Numbered from the stretch's first letter, positions 41,682 to 55,672 are shown. The stretch: 64,000 nt of DNA from Erigeron canadensis (GCF_010389155.1 NC_057767.1:1488001-1552000); one strand, 5' to 3'. The notes: a model not told the origin generated them from the letters alone. Numbers and translations are program-made.

Positions 41682-43890
41682 TATTGGTCTTTTGGGTTTT
41701 GGTTATATGATGTACGTGTGTGGTTAAAATGATCAATCAACTGTTTGTCCGGAAATTAAGGTAACTAAATTTTACTATTTCCTTTGGTTAATTACAGTAG
41801 CATGTATACTCTCTAATGAACTTCCATGTAATTTCTTTTAAATTGTTAATGTATATCTTTTTAGTGAGTGGATCGACCAATCGTATTAATAGTTTGATGA
41901 GGTTAATTATGACAAATTAAAATGAAAACCAAATCTTGGTTTAAGAGGTAGGAATTATGATCGATTGTCAAAATGAACTATAAATAATAAATGTATTACA
42001 AATATATGGATTTTGTTAACAATAGGCAATAGCCCAATAACTATATATGACTACAAAAAATTGACTAATTGACTATGACTATGGTGAAGAAAAAAACAAA
42101 AAATTATATGATGATTATTTTCTCTCTTGATTTTATTAGTTATATATATGAGTTTGTAAGAGCTTGTTTGTAATTCATTTGTAGCTATAACATTGCTCTT
42201 GGACGACGTAAAACAAAAATTTGGAGTACACCAGTTTTACTAAAATATACTCGTATCTAATAACTCGCTAGTCATAATTTAAACTCTCGCGCTTAATACC
42301 ATTGAAAGTTTTACAACATCCATACTTAAACAGTTAAACTAACATTAAATAAGCTCGAATCATATTATTTAAAGATCAAAACTGATAGGCAAGCCCAGGA
42401 ATACCCAATCAGTGCACTGGACTCGAGCCTACTAGAATCAAGCCCAGATACAAGCCCTATGGACTCGTGTCAGAATCAGCAGAAATTAAGACCATATTTT
42501 TGCTCCTTGGATTCAATCTTTTCTCACTTGATAGAACTCCTTATTTTTGCTCGTTTTTTCTTTCGTTTGTAAGCAACTTTATCCTCGTTTTTCTGGACGT
42601 GCAAAGAGCATCAAAATTTATTGATGTTACGGGGAAACACTAATTAATGATTCTGCATCTAGCTAGATGATAGCTGTTGTAATATTAACATATTATACAT
42701 ATAACAATTACGTGTAAACGAAACGAATAATAAATCATGTATAAACATACAAATAATTATTATTAATATATAGAATAAATAAATAGGTTTAATTGATTAC
42801 CGGCCTCTAACTGTTATGAGTTTTCTAAAGGATGGATATTGGAACTAACATTCAAAAGTATGAATATCGGATAATCCACACTATACTTCAACCAACTTCA
42901 ACACACTAAATATAATGGAAGGATATTTATAAGACATATCTCTAAGACATCATTTTAATAACTAATGATGTCTAGGTCTATAAGTGTGTGACATCGTAAA
43001 CTTAGGTATATTCCGAATATGTATTTATTTGTGACATGTACATATCCAGTGGCGACACTACATATAAATTAAGGATAGTCTGAATTACGGATCCGTTAAA
43101 TACATGTAGGTGATCTTTTTTAAAGAAAAATGATGTACATTTTATTGATGTTTCAAATAAATATAGAATATCGTTCAATTTAACTAAATTTTAATTTTTG
43201 AAAGATTTTTATAACAGTAAAACTTATAAGAACGTATTTATACAAGAATGAAAGTACCAAAAGTGACAAAAAAATCTTAAAAACCGCAAAAATAGTCAAA
43301 AGAATCATTACAATTTATCGTTATCGTTACTTTTCACCGATATAAGGTTAGTGAAAAAAATGCTACGAGTTACTTTAAATTCTAGTTCTTCCACTTGACA
43401 TATCCTAATAATAGCCTCTCAAAAGCTTCCCCGCCCAGGTGTGTGGTGGCATATTCGGTTTTGTTAACATGATTACTAGTATCTTATATTCCTTGTTTTT
43501 CGGTCTATAAAAAATGAAAATGATATATCTTTTTAATAAATTGGGCTAATAATCCCTTTTAACATCGAATCATGATAGTTATCAAAATTAATGAATTAAA
43601 TTAGCTAAGATAATGAGTGAATTAGGCCTATCCTTATAAATCGTCTAAGCCACGTCCGACGTACGACCCGTTTTAGTGTGTTATCCCGTTCGTTTGTTCC
43701 GTTGTAGACGCAGTGGAGTGGTAGTCATGTGGGTCCCATTTTGTTTGAATGTGACTAAAATAAAAATAAAAAACAATTTTAAGTGTGTGCTTGCGTGTGT
43801 AGTATGTGTGCAGGGATATATATATATATATACACACATATAGATGTACACATAATGAAGAAGACGATGTACAAAGACACTAATTTAATA
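41682..43890. other. Gene-free spacer
   Basis: AT-rich, with no gene, RNA or clear transposon recognised. Confidence 0.4.
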
Positions 43891-44137
43891 CTCACTACGT
43901 AAATGTCTAATTTTGAATTGTCAAGTCTTCTGTTTGCAACTTTGACTATAAACTATTTTTTTGGTGTTATATAAAAGTTGGCGAATGTTATATCAATAAA
44001 AAGTACATTGAAAACTCAATCCGTCTATATATTTTATATAAAGTGTTATATAATATATACAAATATTTTTACGGTCAAAGTTTAAAGCAGAAGACTTGAC
44101 AAGTCAAAATTGGACATTTAATATGGGACGGAGAGAG
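43891..44137. mobile_element. Stowaway-type MITE (Tc1/mariner)
   Basis: Flanked by TA on both sides. The left end CTCACTACGTAAATGTCTAA pairs with the inverted right end CTCTCTCCGTCCCATATTAA. Both arms continue inward with a shared TTTTGA(A/C)TTGTCAAGTCTTC. 247 bp, non-coding. Confidence 0.8.
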
Positions 44138-44829
44138 TATTTATTTTCATTTTTACCCCTGGACTTTATTATATTTTGCAAACTGACTGTTTCAGTTTTA
44201 AAAATTTTACCTCTAACCCCCAAACTTATATATAGATTTTTTTTAAAATATATAATATTTGTTTATTAATTTCTTTTTAAGTTAGTATAATTTTGTATAA
44301 GAAAATAAGATGTAATGTTATATTTTCAAGTAATGTAATGTGTTTTAATTATAATAAAATGTGTCTTTTTTTGTGAAAAATAAAATAATGGATGAATAGT
44401 GGAAGAAGTGGGGGTTATAAGGAGGGAGTGTTCTTGGGGTGTTTAAAAATGAGAGAAACTAATAAATAGTGAAAGCAGTGAGTTAGTTTTTAAAGTATTA
44501 TAAGGAGAAGCCTTATATTTGTGAAGTTTTAAGATTCTATTAAGCTATTTTATTAAAAAGAATTTATCATTATCTATAGACAAATGTATGTGGTCACGGA
44601 TGCGCCTTGATTTTCCTTGTTCATTTAAAACCCCACTTTCTGTCTGTCTTAGGTAGGAGATGTCTAGACTCTAGTTCTGTCCTTTCATGAATTTTAACAC
44701 ATTTTTGTTGCTAATGTTATTGATTATCGACATGTGGAATCTTTGTATCCGGTCACCATAATTTTGGTGCGTTGCATCAGATTGTTTTTTTTTTTCTTCC
44801 CAACTTGTTCAATGTTGTTCACTTGTTTG
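44138..44829. other. Gene-free AT-rich spacer
   Basis: No feature recognised between the Stowaway MITE and the hAT MITE. Confidence 0.4.
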
Positions 44830-45217
44830 TAAGAATGGCATTGGGCGGGTTCGGGACGAGTAGTGTCAAACCCGAACCCGAAAAGGAATATGCAACCCGA
44901 ACCCGATCCGATACTCATCGGGTACCTGATTGGGAACCCCGTCGGGGGTAAAATAATGCCCCAAAACCCGACCCGTTATGAATAGTTATTTTTCAATAAT
45001 AATAATTACCAAAATCTTGTTTAATTTGATAAATGATAATGCTTTTGATGTTTTGAGAAATGGATATGAATGTATACATATATATAGTTATTGATATCGG
45101 GTCGGATCGGGTCGGGGTGGACATGTCCCACTCCCTGCCCCGAACGGGTTTGAGTATCGGGTATTCTCGTCGGGTATCAAGTTTCCCCGTCGGGTCGAAT
45201 TATTTTTGCCATCCCTA
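44830..45217. mobile_element. hAT-type MITE rich in ACCCG repeats
   Basis: The ends TAAGAATGGCA and TGCCATCCCTA are inverted (9 of 11). The 8-bp flanks are CTTGTTTG and TTTGTTTG (7 of 8), as for a hAT target duplication. Subterminal regions are full of ACCCGAACCCG on the left and CGGGTCGG on the right. 388 bp, non-coding. Confidence 0.8.
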
Positions 45218-45695
45218 TTTGTTTGGATTAGTTTGATTCTATAAAAGGGTAGTTTAGTACAAGAGAATCTAATAATCTTATTTGCTTTCTTATTGTATGT
45301 ATCTAATTTAAAAATCTTCAAATTTTTATCGAATTTACTCTGACTCTTAATTTTTCACAATTGATGTAACATATCATTTATGTTTAAAAATGATACACAC
45401 AATAACATAATGACAGAAGTTGGGTACATACAATCCGTTCCGACTTAACATTTTATAGTGGTTTTAGACGACACCAATATCAACAGCTAGCTTTTGAAGT
45501 CTTTGACAAAAACCCTTTTCCTTTATACGGTGTTGTGATCAGAAAAATAACCTTTTTAACTAAATCTTCATACTCAATTTCATAAATAAGTCTTTTGAAT
45601 TCTAATCTTATCAACTACAAGCCTATAACTGCTTTGACCGAAAATACCTTAAATATACTAAGGTTTAATAAACATCTTATAACATTAAATAAGTC

Positions 45696-45901
45696 TGATA
45701 TAGTAGGGTGATCATCTATTTTTATGGTTTATCAAATAATCTTTTATTTTTATAAGTTATCTTCTTATTTATTAAGATAATTATAAGTTGATTATTATTG
45801 TTTATATGAGATTTGACATTTTGTCAAGAAAACCTATATGGTTTTGGTCTTTGATTAATCATTTGTTCTTGAGCCATTTGAATGCGCTTCTTCCTGCATC
45901 A
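45696..45901 (+). repeat. Left LTR
   Basis: 206 bp, TG...CA, followed at once by the primer-binding-like site. Confidence 0.85.
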
Positions 45902-47247
45902 GTTGGTATCCGAGCTCAGGTTAATTCAAATGGCTTTGCGTGATGGGAACCACTTTTTTACTCGCCGAATCGCCGAACGAGGCAGCGTTGAAATCGTGTT
46001 CTATTCACAAGATCGCAAGATCCAGTAAACGGACCCAAAAGATGTCATCTGGGATGAGATCATTGGGAAAGAGGAGCATTCTGAAGATGGCAATGATTAC
46101 AAGTTTCAAGAAACCGACTCAAATGTTGGGGAAATTCGTGAATAACGAACAGATAACCGGATATAATCAAACTCTGAAAGGCGTGTAATCACTTTCAGAT
46201 TGAATCAATTTGGCGGTTCACCCAAACTATTCAATTGGATACAATTCAGAGAATTAAGTACGTTCTGTGTGTTTATTATTTAAGAGAAAAGAACCAGAAA
46301 GAAGAAAAAAAAAAGAATGATCAGAAAGTTTGTTACGGGTTGTATAAATCCACCAGAAGGCAGTTATTTGCAAGGTTTCGAAATTGCCATTTTTAGTCCC
46401 TCAAGTTCCGAAATTTTAATTTTCGGAGGGATTTTTACTATAGCAATTTAGTCCCTCAGCTCGACCCCAGCCAGGGGCTGCCGCCCCTTGGACCCCGCTC
46501 CCAGGGGCGCTGCCCCCGGACCCCCGTACCTTAGGGGCTGGTCATAATAAATTCAAATAGGCGTGCACTCCGCACCACCAATCCTATATGATGTATTATT
46601 ATGACAATACTGATCAAACAAGTTAACCCAATTACACTAAAATATCCAACATCAAAGGCTTTCATCCGGGATGAGAACTCCGGAAAAGAGGAGTATCTTG
46701 GGAATTGTAACACCCTCTATCAATCACCTCATGTGTTTGATGAGTATGAAGATGAAGAATGGTATTTTTGGACAACCGGTAGTCCATTCGTTAAAAGAAG
46801 AAAAAATTCTCGACAACAAGCTAGAGATAGTCCATTCGTTAAAGAAGAATGATCGATTTCATACGGTGATGTTGTTCAGGAAAGCATTATCTCATATCTT
46901 GAATTGTGGGATTTAACTTTGAGTTTTGAAAGAAAATTTCGTGGCCGTCATTTACAATATTCAAATACAATCTTGAACTTAAATATCATATTAAATAGAG
47001 ATGTTATATTCTTGCAAGACAAGATATTCATAATTATGGAGATGGTTCTTTCAAGAAAAACTTGTTGTGCCATTAAAATTATTTGGCTAGTCACTTGCTC
47101 ACTGCAAGTAGTCAAAGACCCAGATTTTATTTTCAACGAAGACAAAGAGGCGACTCAATCTTCCATTTGATCCAGGTGGTGCTTTACTCAAATTGCTTTG
47201 GTTTGCAGACAAAACTCGAGGACGGGTTTTTTCGAAGAGGGAGAAAA

Positions 47248-47454
47248 TGATGCAGTAGAGTGATCTTCTATTTTTATGGTTTATCAAATAATCTTTTATT
47301 TTTATAAGTTATCTTCTTATTTATTAAGATAATTATGAGTTGATTATTATTGTTTATATGAGATTTGACATTTTTGTCAGAAAAACCTATATCGTTTTGG
47401 TCTTTGATTAATTATTTATTCTTGAGCCATTTGAATGCACTTCTTCTTGCATCA
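47248..47454 (+). repeat. Right LTR
   Basis: 207 bp, TG...CA, preceded by the purine tract. Confidence 0.85.
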
Positions 47455-49381
47455 GAGTCAACAATAACAATTGTTTTAACAGTACAAACTATATGTATAT
47501 ATAGATAACAAGAATAAAAACTTAGGGTTACTTTTTGAAGAAGGTTTTGGCTTTATATGGAAAAACTTTATTTGAAAAAAATAAAAGCTCGTTTTATCAA
47601 TTGGTTCAATTAAAAAAGCTAGTTGGTTCACTCATATGCCGATTTGTTTTAACTAAAAAATAGTCCTAATTAAAACGGTCAGTATATGTTTTTTCAACGC
47701 CACTCGTGTCGTGGTCGTAGTCTTTTTCTAGTACCCAATAATTTTCATTTCGTATTTTTGTTTGTCTTTTGTGTTCGATTATTGGTATTTGGTTATAGAT
47801 ATTCTATGTTAGGTATGTTTTTTATTCAGTAGCTTTTGCTCTAGTGCTCTCATTTTAAAACATTCACAATATGCTTTTTACACATAAAACTTATCATTTA
47901 GAAGTCTATATTATTTAATTTAGTATGTATACACTTACCTAGATCCAGTTATACATAGGTAATGTGTAAGTTATTTGGAAGTACAGGTTATGTAGTCTTA
48001 ACCGTACTCACGTTACGAAGTTATCAGTATACATAAATCTCTGTTTAGTTGTTTCCAAGAGACATGAAATTAAGTAAATTCCCCACTCTTTATTCACCCA
48101 AAGGCAAAGCAATAAAATGGTTATTCACGGGTTTGATTCTCATCTTATATAATGGAGGGCCTTTTTTTAACCAAGAAAATGAAAATAGTCTCCCACTTAG
48201 GTAGAGATAAAGTCTACCTACATCTAAATCTCCCTCATACACCGTCAAAATAATAGGGCTTCAAACCCGCAAAAAACGACCTGAACAATTTTTTTTTTCT
48301 TTCTTTCAGAAGTGGTTAGATAATCCATGCTTGTTCATGACCATACATGTCAATTTTCAAATTTCGTCTACAATACGTAAAAGGGTAATAAAGTTAGTGT
48401 TTATATTTTACCTTTTTAGGTATTATATTTGATTTTCCATATTTTGTTATTATTATTATTATTATTTTGACAAGAAAAATGACTAATCCTCCAAACAAAA
48501 TAGCCTAAAAATCCTCCTAACATTTTAAGAAGGTGACATGTGGTATCCACTAATTCTCTTTCCTAATCTTGCCCCCTGATTTTTCTATATGTCACCATCC
48601 AATAGTTAGGAGGATTTTTAGGCTATTTTGTTAGGAGGATTAATCATTTCCCTTTTGACAATTATCTTAAAATAACTAATTATTTACTCTGTTTACCATT
48701 TAATGTCTTAATAAATTAAAATGTTAGTGTTATTAATGATAATCTATATCAATATTATCTAATAAAACAACCCACCCCTTTTTTTTTCTTATAAACTTTC
48801 TACCTTTGAAAAACTAAATACACCCTTCTTTTTTATTCACTATTTTAAACATCTCAATCTAATATATTTATAATATCCTTAATGAAATAATTTACATTAT
48901 AGATCCTCCAACATTTAAAATAACTACAATGTCACCTTTAACATCAATTACTTTTACATTTATCACCATCTTTGCCCACATCACCCCACCACCGTCACCA
49001 CCACCAATATTCACTCTTATGTGATTGACATTATTCGTATTTATAATCTGCATAAGAAAATGGTAAAAACTGTATTAATTACATTATTAGGGATGTTATT
49101 TTTAAATCAAAACTATGAGCTGTTATTAAGTTTGTATATAGTTATACTTTTATCATGATTCATGAATTAGTTTTGATATGAAATATACAATTTTTTATAA
49201 ATATTAAATAAAACGACTATCATTAGCATTTTTTTTCAATCAATCTCACAAAATAATATACACCACTTGCAAAAAATATATCTTTTTTTTTTTCCTGTTC
49301 CTTATTTCCTTTTAACACATTTATTTAGCGCATCAATTACATATCCAATAATCTAACGGTCCTGACTACTCAACCCTTCTT
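47455..49381. other. Spacer upstream of the terpene synthase
   Basis: AT-rich and gene-free, apart from the MITE at 48,479-48,645. Confidence 0.4.
48479..48645. mobile_element. MITE with 40-bp terminal inverted repeats
   Basis: Left ATGACTAATCCTCCAAACAA..AATAGCCTAAAAATCCTCCTAAC pairs with right GTTAGGAGGATTTTTAGGCT..ATTTTGTTAGGAGGATTAATCAT, with only two or three mismatches. Target duplication not resolved. Confidence 0.8.
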
Positions 49382-49389
49382 TATAAATA
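49382..49389 (+). promoter_or_regulatory. TATA box of the terpene synthase
   Basis: TATAAATA lies 63 bp before the ATG. The P450 further on has TATAAATA in a closely similar context 61 bp before its ATG. Confidence 0.6.
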
Positions 49390-49444
49390 CCTTTTTAAAC
49401 AATCCGTTTTATCATGCAATACACATTCAAATCTAACCCAACGC

Positions 49445-52400
49445 ATGGCTAGAATTCAAGAAGAGGTCACTCGACCTGTTGCAAATTTTCATCCCAGCCT
49501 TTGGGGAGATCAATTTCTCGTTCATCGTGAGGTTTGTACACTAACACTACAACTTATTAATTTTATAACTTCAATTAAAAGTGCAAGTGTTTGTAATGTG
49601 TAGTTCTAACTTTACAAATACTGTCTACAACTTTTATTAATTATTAATAGACAATGTATGTGTCAGTGTTCGTAAAGTTAAAATTACACATTATTGAGTA
49701 ATGTAATCAATGAAATTCGAAAGTTTCCAACAACATAGGCCATGTTCATTAGACTATATGTTTGGTGAAAAAAAAAAGTTTTTGGATAATGAGATTACCA
49801 TATATAAGAGCACAGTGACATACAGTGTCGACGTTGACCCGTTCTTGGTTCCAATTCGTGGTGAGGCATTCAAATGTCAATAATACTAGGACTTGCTTTT
49901 AAGCGTGAAAGTAATAATGACAAAAAAATGTTTTATGAGAAATGAGATAAAGTTATAGATCGAGCTTGTTCGAGAAGGTGAAGTTGTTGCACACTTCTAA
50001 TCTTTCTTGTCTCCTCTTATAAATTGAAAAAAAAAAAATGTTCTTTCTCTCAAACATGAATATGTGGATCTAAAGAAGAACCTCTTGTTGTCATTTACTT
50101 GATGAATGAGTAAAAGTTGATTCCTATGAGGGTTAAAAATTAAACTGGAGAAAAATGAAGTTAATTAAATTGGCTTGTATTTTCGCTTTAGATGCGATTC
50201 CGTTGTGATGTGATCTACAACTTACTTGCAAGTCTAGAACAAATATTATAAGCATGGGAAATGCTAAATACAGCCTTAAAGGGTTGTATTTAACGTGCAT
50301 AAAAATAATTGTACCTTTCATATTAAAAGCCCACCCCCTGATTTTCATGGTAAATGTACAAATAATTTATGCACCTTAAATACAGCCTTAAAGGCTGTAT
50401 TTAGCAAACCCCAGTAAGTATTATCATTAATTGCATTCGAACTTTTCTTTTATATATGAAGAGTTTTTTTAATGAGGGCTATCAATATTAATAATTAATT
50501 TGATTTATTAAAATTTATACTTTGTTCTGTGAAAATTCAGCAGACTGTTAATGAAAACCCTTAGGGCTCATTTCTTTTTTAATATGTTGTAAAGTCCAAC
50601 TTAAAGAGAAACTTTTTTTATATAAAAATTAATACCGAGTAATGACATAAACGTAGATATTCTCATGAAAATATACGTGTACGTACAATAAATTCCGACA
50701 CGTAAATATACTTGAAACGGCCAACAAGCCGTAACCACAACTAATCAACAACTTATGAGTTATTCTTTGAAATCTGATATAGACCTCAAACCCATAATCA
50801 TTGTAAAATATACTCTTTTACCTTTCCGAGTATACCTCATTCGTTAAAAACGGAACAATTCTTGGATAGTTGTGACCATTAAACGATTATAAAGGACCAA
50901 AAATGACAATTCAGGCCCATTGCTGATGACTAACGTTTGCTAAAAGGCCTATTGGCCTTTAACACCTATAGGACCAATTTTGCAACACCTTTTTAGCCAC
51001 TTTTCGCAACAGCTTATAAACGACTTTTCATTCGATAAAACTAAACATTTTATATACCGTTACGAATCGCATTGGGTCTACTTTCAAACTCAACAAATAG
51101 ATATATATTATCAAAAACTTGACCCATTTCAATCTATAAGCCCTCAAAATGGGCTTCGTCAATTTGACATCAAACATACTAAACCAATGCACCAATATGT
51201 GCAGATTTTGACAACTAAACATTTGAATTATATCGAACTCATTAGACTTGACATTTGAATTATATTGAATTATAATTTGTCATACTTTATTTTGAAAGCC
51301 GAAAACATTTATCGTCATAGTTTTTATATAGCTTATTATAGACTTACTATTTCAGGACCCCATGAGTTATAATCCTGGATCCACTGTGCAAGACACCTAG
51401 AAATCTTTTCATCAAAATCCCATATATGTAAATTAAGGACCCTCTTGATATTATATCTTGGATTTGCCACCGCTCGCTCGTGCAATAATATATTTATCAA
51501 TTCACGACATATAAAGTGCTAGGTGTTAGAAAAAACCTTAAAATTAATTACTCTAATGATAGATTTGTGAGTAAATGTAGCAAGATCAAGCTCCTGTAGA
51601 AGAAATAATCGAAGGATTGAAAAAGGAAGTGAAGAATGAAGTATTGTTGGCCTTACAAGATCCAAAACAACATACTAACTTGCTGAAACTATTAGATGCT
51701 ATCCAACGCCTCGGCGTAGCCTACTATTTTGGAAAGGAGGTCGACCAAGCCGTGCAACATATATTTGATAGATATGGCAATGAGTGGGAGGGCGGTAGCC
51801 CTGCCCTTTGGTTCCGACTTCTCAGACAACATGGTTTTTATGTTTCTTGCGGTTAGTACGTACAAATGAATTTATTGATCAAACTTACTCCAAAAGAATC
51901 TGACGAATTTTTTTTATATGAAACATCATAGATGTTTTTGGCCAGTATAAGGGAAACAACGGACTATTTAAGAAAGCATTAGTAACCGACGATGTTGAAT
52001 GCATACTTGAGTTGTATGAGGCAGCACATATGAGGGTGCAAGACGAATTTGTACTAGATGATGCTCTTGTTTCTACAAAAGGTTATCTTGAGAACATAGC
52101 CAATGATCCTCATAGCAGCTGTACTCTCACCAAGAAAATACGGGAAGCACTTGAGCGACCTGTACAAAGAAGGTTGCCAAGACTAGATGCATTGCAATAC
52201 ATACCTTACTATGAACAAGAAGTTTCTCATAACAAGTCCTTGCTAAAACTAGCCAAGTTGGGGTTCAACCACCTTCAATCCCTACATAAGAAGGAGCTTA
52301 GCCAACTTTCCAAGTATGCATGCACCTATGAACTTTGCATACGTTTTCCTTTCTTCATTAGTCAATATATGATTCATAACTTGAATGTTCTTAGATCCTT

Positions 52401-53714
52401 CATTCGTCAAAGTTACTAACAAAATTTTAAGATGTTCGATCTACTCATATAGTTATCATGTTCATTTGTGCGCAGGTGGTGGAAATGTTTTGATGTTCCA
52501 AAGAATTTCCCTTTTATGAGAGATAGATTGGTTGAAAACTATTTCTGGATCGTAGGTGTTTACTTTGAGCCCCAATATTCTCATGCTAGGATTTTCTTAA
52601 CTAAAGTGATGGCAATTTCAACAATATTAGACGATACTTATGATGCTTATGGTACTTATGAAGAACTTGATGTTTTCACCCAAGCAGTTCAAAGGTACAT
52701 ATATACATTACACACATATATGTAACTAGCTAGCATAGCTCATTGATGAGCATATGTAGGTTCACAAGTTTTAAAATATCTTAACACTTAAGTTCTTAAG
52801 TAATCTCATGTTAATGAAGCACAGGTGGTCAATAACTTGCATTGATGAACTTCCGGATTACATGAAACTGCTATACAAAGGCCTCTTAGATGTTTATCAT
52901 GAAATGGAGGAACTCATGGGAAAGGAAGGAAAAGCACACTATCTTAACTACGCCAAAGAGGCGGTTAGATTGAGCATATATGCTTGTTTAATTAAGTTTG
53001 ATCGATCTATTATTTCATAACTACATAAGTCATTTGATTGATACATATTATATATATATACAGATGAAAGAAATGATCAGAAATTTCATGACCGAAGCGA
53101 AATGGAGAAACGAGGGGTATATACCAACGGTGGATGAGCACAAATCAGTTACATTCATGAGTTGCGGCTACAAAATGCTTACAATTGCAAGTTTTGTAGG
53201 CATGGGTGATATAATCACAGACGGGTCATTCCAATGGGTTCTCGCCGAACCTCCACTTGTCAAAGCTTCATCAGCAATTTGTAGGATTATGGATGATATT
53301 GTTGGTCACGAGGTAAGTACACCTAATTATATTTATTTGTAAATTAAGCAGCCGCGCGCTAATCTCTTGCTAATATAAAGTAAGATTAACCTCGATATAT
53401 CATAAACAAAATTGTAGGTGGAACAAAAAAGAAACCATGTTGCATCAATTGTAGAATGCTACATGAAGGAACATGGTGTCACTGAAGTGAAATGTGTCTA
53501 TGATTCACTGAATCAAGGAGTAGAAGAAGCATGGAAAGAGTTAAACCGAGAATTACTTATATGTAAAGATGTCCCTCTACCTCTTATTATGCGTGTGATC
53601 AACCTGGCACGCGTAATGGATACCCTATATAAATATGAAGATACTTTCACACAAGTTGGACAAGAATTTATTGATCATATCAAAGCTTGTTTCATTCAAC
53701 CTATACCAGTTTGA
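49445..53714 (+). CDS. Sesquiterpene synthase (TPS-a type), seven exons
   Basis: Exons 49445-49531, 51581-51851, 51932-52313, 52476-52694, 52825-52963, 53064-53312 and 53418-53714 join in phase to 547 residues, usual for cytosolic sesquiterpene synthases. There is no plastid transit peptide. [11 protein letters not shown] gives the N-terminal RP(x8)W motif. The arginine motif [11 protein letters not shown] lies before the metal-binding DDxxD motif ([14 protein letters not shown]). The second motif, [10 protein letters not shown], has Gly where the (N,D)D..(S,T)...E consensus has Ser/Thr, a change known in several plant enzymes. It ionises farnesyl diphosphate with magnesium and cyclises it. 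The product cannot be told from sequence, though germacrene- or caryophyllene-type relatives are likely. Intron 1 is 2.0 kb and contains a MITE. A P450 of a terpene-oxidising family follows. Confidence 0.92.
50256..50412. mobile_element. MITE in intron 1 of the terpene synthase
   Basis: GGGAAATGCTAAATACAGCC on the left pairs with GGCTGTATTTAGCAAACCCC inverted on the right. 157 bp. The flanks (TATAAGCAT and AGTAAGTAT) are only partly alike. Confidence 0.7.
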
Positions 53715-55664
53715 GTTTCCATCTTTCATTTAAGTCGCAATCTACAAAATAATCCTTGAGCCTTAATTAAGCTCCATCTTGTAGTATGTGTAATAATCCA
53801 TCGACTTATTTGTAATAATGTTTTATTCCTATCTTATTAAGTAAAGTTTGTATTCAAACTTATTCTATATCTTAATTTAAATAAGACGTGCATTTTGTCA
53901 AAAAAGTTTTCTGACAACAATTTTATATAACTAGTATTTCCGGCACTGCAATATCCGGATGGGTCCACATCATAGATTTTTTTCCGCTATGTGAATCCTG
54001 GCAATATATGTATATTTGTATTATATATTCTTTTTAGTTTTTGTCATCTATTGAAATTTGACAATCTTGAATATTCTGTACGGCTATTAGTTTGTTAAGA
54101 GATAATTAACGATTTATTTAAATGTTTGTTCATAAACTTCATTTTCAATTGAAATTTGTATTTTTGAACTTCGTTCTAAAATTCGTTACAAGTTTGTTTA
54201 TGATCCATTTAGCTTTGTGTTAAGTTTCGTGAAGTTTCAATACTTTCCGTTCATTGGAATGTAAATTAGTTCGTGTGTTCATTACCATTGATTCGATTGG
54301 AAATTTACACATGCTAGAATACATTTGGTCTAATTAATGTTGTTGAGACCGACCCCCTTTGTTTCTGCACCCATATAATCTCTTATTTAAAAAAAAGGAA
54401 TTTTTTTTTTTGGGACTGAGTTTTTATTTTAAAAAAGTTAAAAAATTAAAAATTAAAAAACCAACCAAAAAAGAAAAATAGAGAGAAAAAATAGTAGTTC
54501 TCACAGTATACTCACAACATAAAGTTTTATATGACGAACTTAGCTCTTTGATATCTTTCAACAATTAAAATTCGAATGGGTAATATTTTACCAACTTATA
54601 TGCATGTGGTTCACTACTAACTTAATATGGTTTATGTAGCTAGGTTTATATGTTGAGGGAATGATTGTGTAACTTTTAATGACAGACATGCATAGGGATT
54701 AGGACGTACATTTGTTCATATTTTATGCCGTTGTTTTTTTGTATTTATACCATTTCTACGTCGATCTTCTTTGTCTATCGTTTTTGTCCAAACTTGAAAT
54801 ACACACAAAATATATTATCATAGGTCTATTCTTATAGAAAATGAATGAAAATTTTCATTCTTAGACTACTTAATATATATTCAGTCATCCTTTATGAGAG
54901 TACTAGTTCAATATAGTTATATGTATTAACAACCATTTAAATAGTAAGCTTACAACTGAGTAGTTATTCATTATTTTGTCTCAATCTTTATTCAATGGAT
55001 TATAATATTTATTTGCTCGGAATTAAATGTTGGGTATTTTAGTGTGATTGGATTAATCCAATATCGTCATAATAAAAATCATATAGAATTTGAAGTTACG
55101 AGGTGCACGTCTATTAAATTACTAGGGTGAAAATCTTTCAAAAATTTAATTTTCAGAATTTGAGTGACTAATTTAACAACTTTGAAAACCCAAAAGTAAC
55201 GGCCTAAAAGGGTTAATGGGCCAAAAACCTCTTGTACGCACATACATTCTTCTTCTGATCGATATCTTTCCCTAGTTCTTTTCTTTTGAACAAGCATATG
55301 AAAATTATAAATCCCTGATTTTTATCCAAATAACTTAGATGAACCATCATATTGATTCAATATAAAAGTGATTACGCATTTTTCAGAGATTTCAATTATC
55401 TGGTTGTTTTGTTCTTTACTGTATATCCCAAACATTGAACACGGTTTTGCAATCCACACCTCCCCATAACATGCCCATGCTGCAGCCTCGGCGATGGTGC
55501 TCACACGACTTGGCTTCAGGCTGCATCCCATATGGGTGATGCCAATCCCTTACATCTATGCAATTCCATTTAAAATTTAAGACATTCATACTTCCCTTTC
55601 CTATTTTAAATAGCTACAAAACCAATCTTTGTTTTTACCACCCAATTTAGGTTAAAATTTCCCC
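53715..55664. other. Intergenic region between terpene synthase and P450
   Basis: AT-rich and no gene seen. A possible Helitron 3' end lies at 53,932-53,960 on the minus strand (hairpin TCCGG/CCGGA, then CTAG/T), with no matching 5' end found. Confidence 0.4.
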
Positions 55665-55672
55665 TATAAATA
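55665..55672 (+). promoter_or_regulatory. TATA box of the P450
   Basis: TATAAATA in the context CCCCTATAAATACCTTCATC, 61 bp before the ATG. Confidence 0.55.

Larger units (their letters stand above)
45696..47454 (+). mobile_element. Small non-autonomous LTR retrotransposon
   Basis: LTRs at 45,696-45,901 and 47,248-47,454 begin TGAT and end TGCATCA, and are about 90 percent alike by eye. Right after the left LTR, TTGGTATCCGAGCTC resembles the usual initiator-Met tRNA primer site TGGTATCAGAGC. A purine tract GAAGAGGGAGAAAA precedes the right LTR. Flanking 5-mers AAGTC and GAGTC match at 4 of 5. The 1.35-kb interior has no gag or pol homology that I can see, so it depends on another element. 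Repeat-like GC-rich sequence (CAGGGGCTGCCGCCCC) at 46,460-46,530 may be nested. Confidence 0.85.

Noticed and set aside
55322..55531. Minus-strand ORF upstream of the P450
   Set aside because: The composition is slightly protein-like, but there is no recognisable domain or splice context, and it lies in the P450 promoter region.
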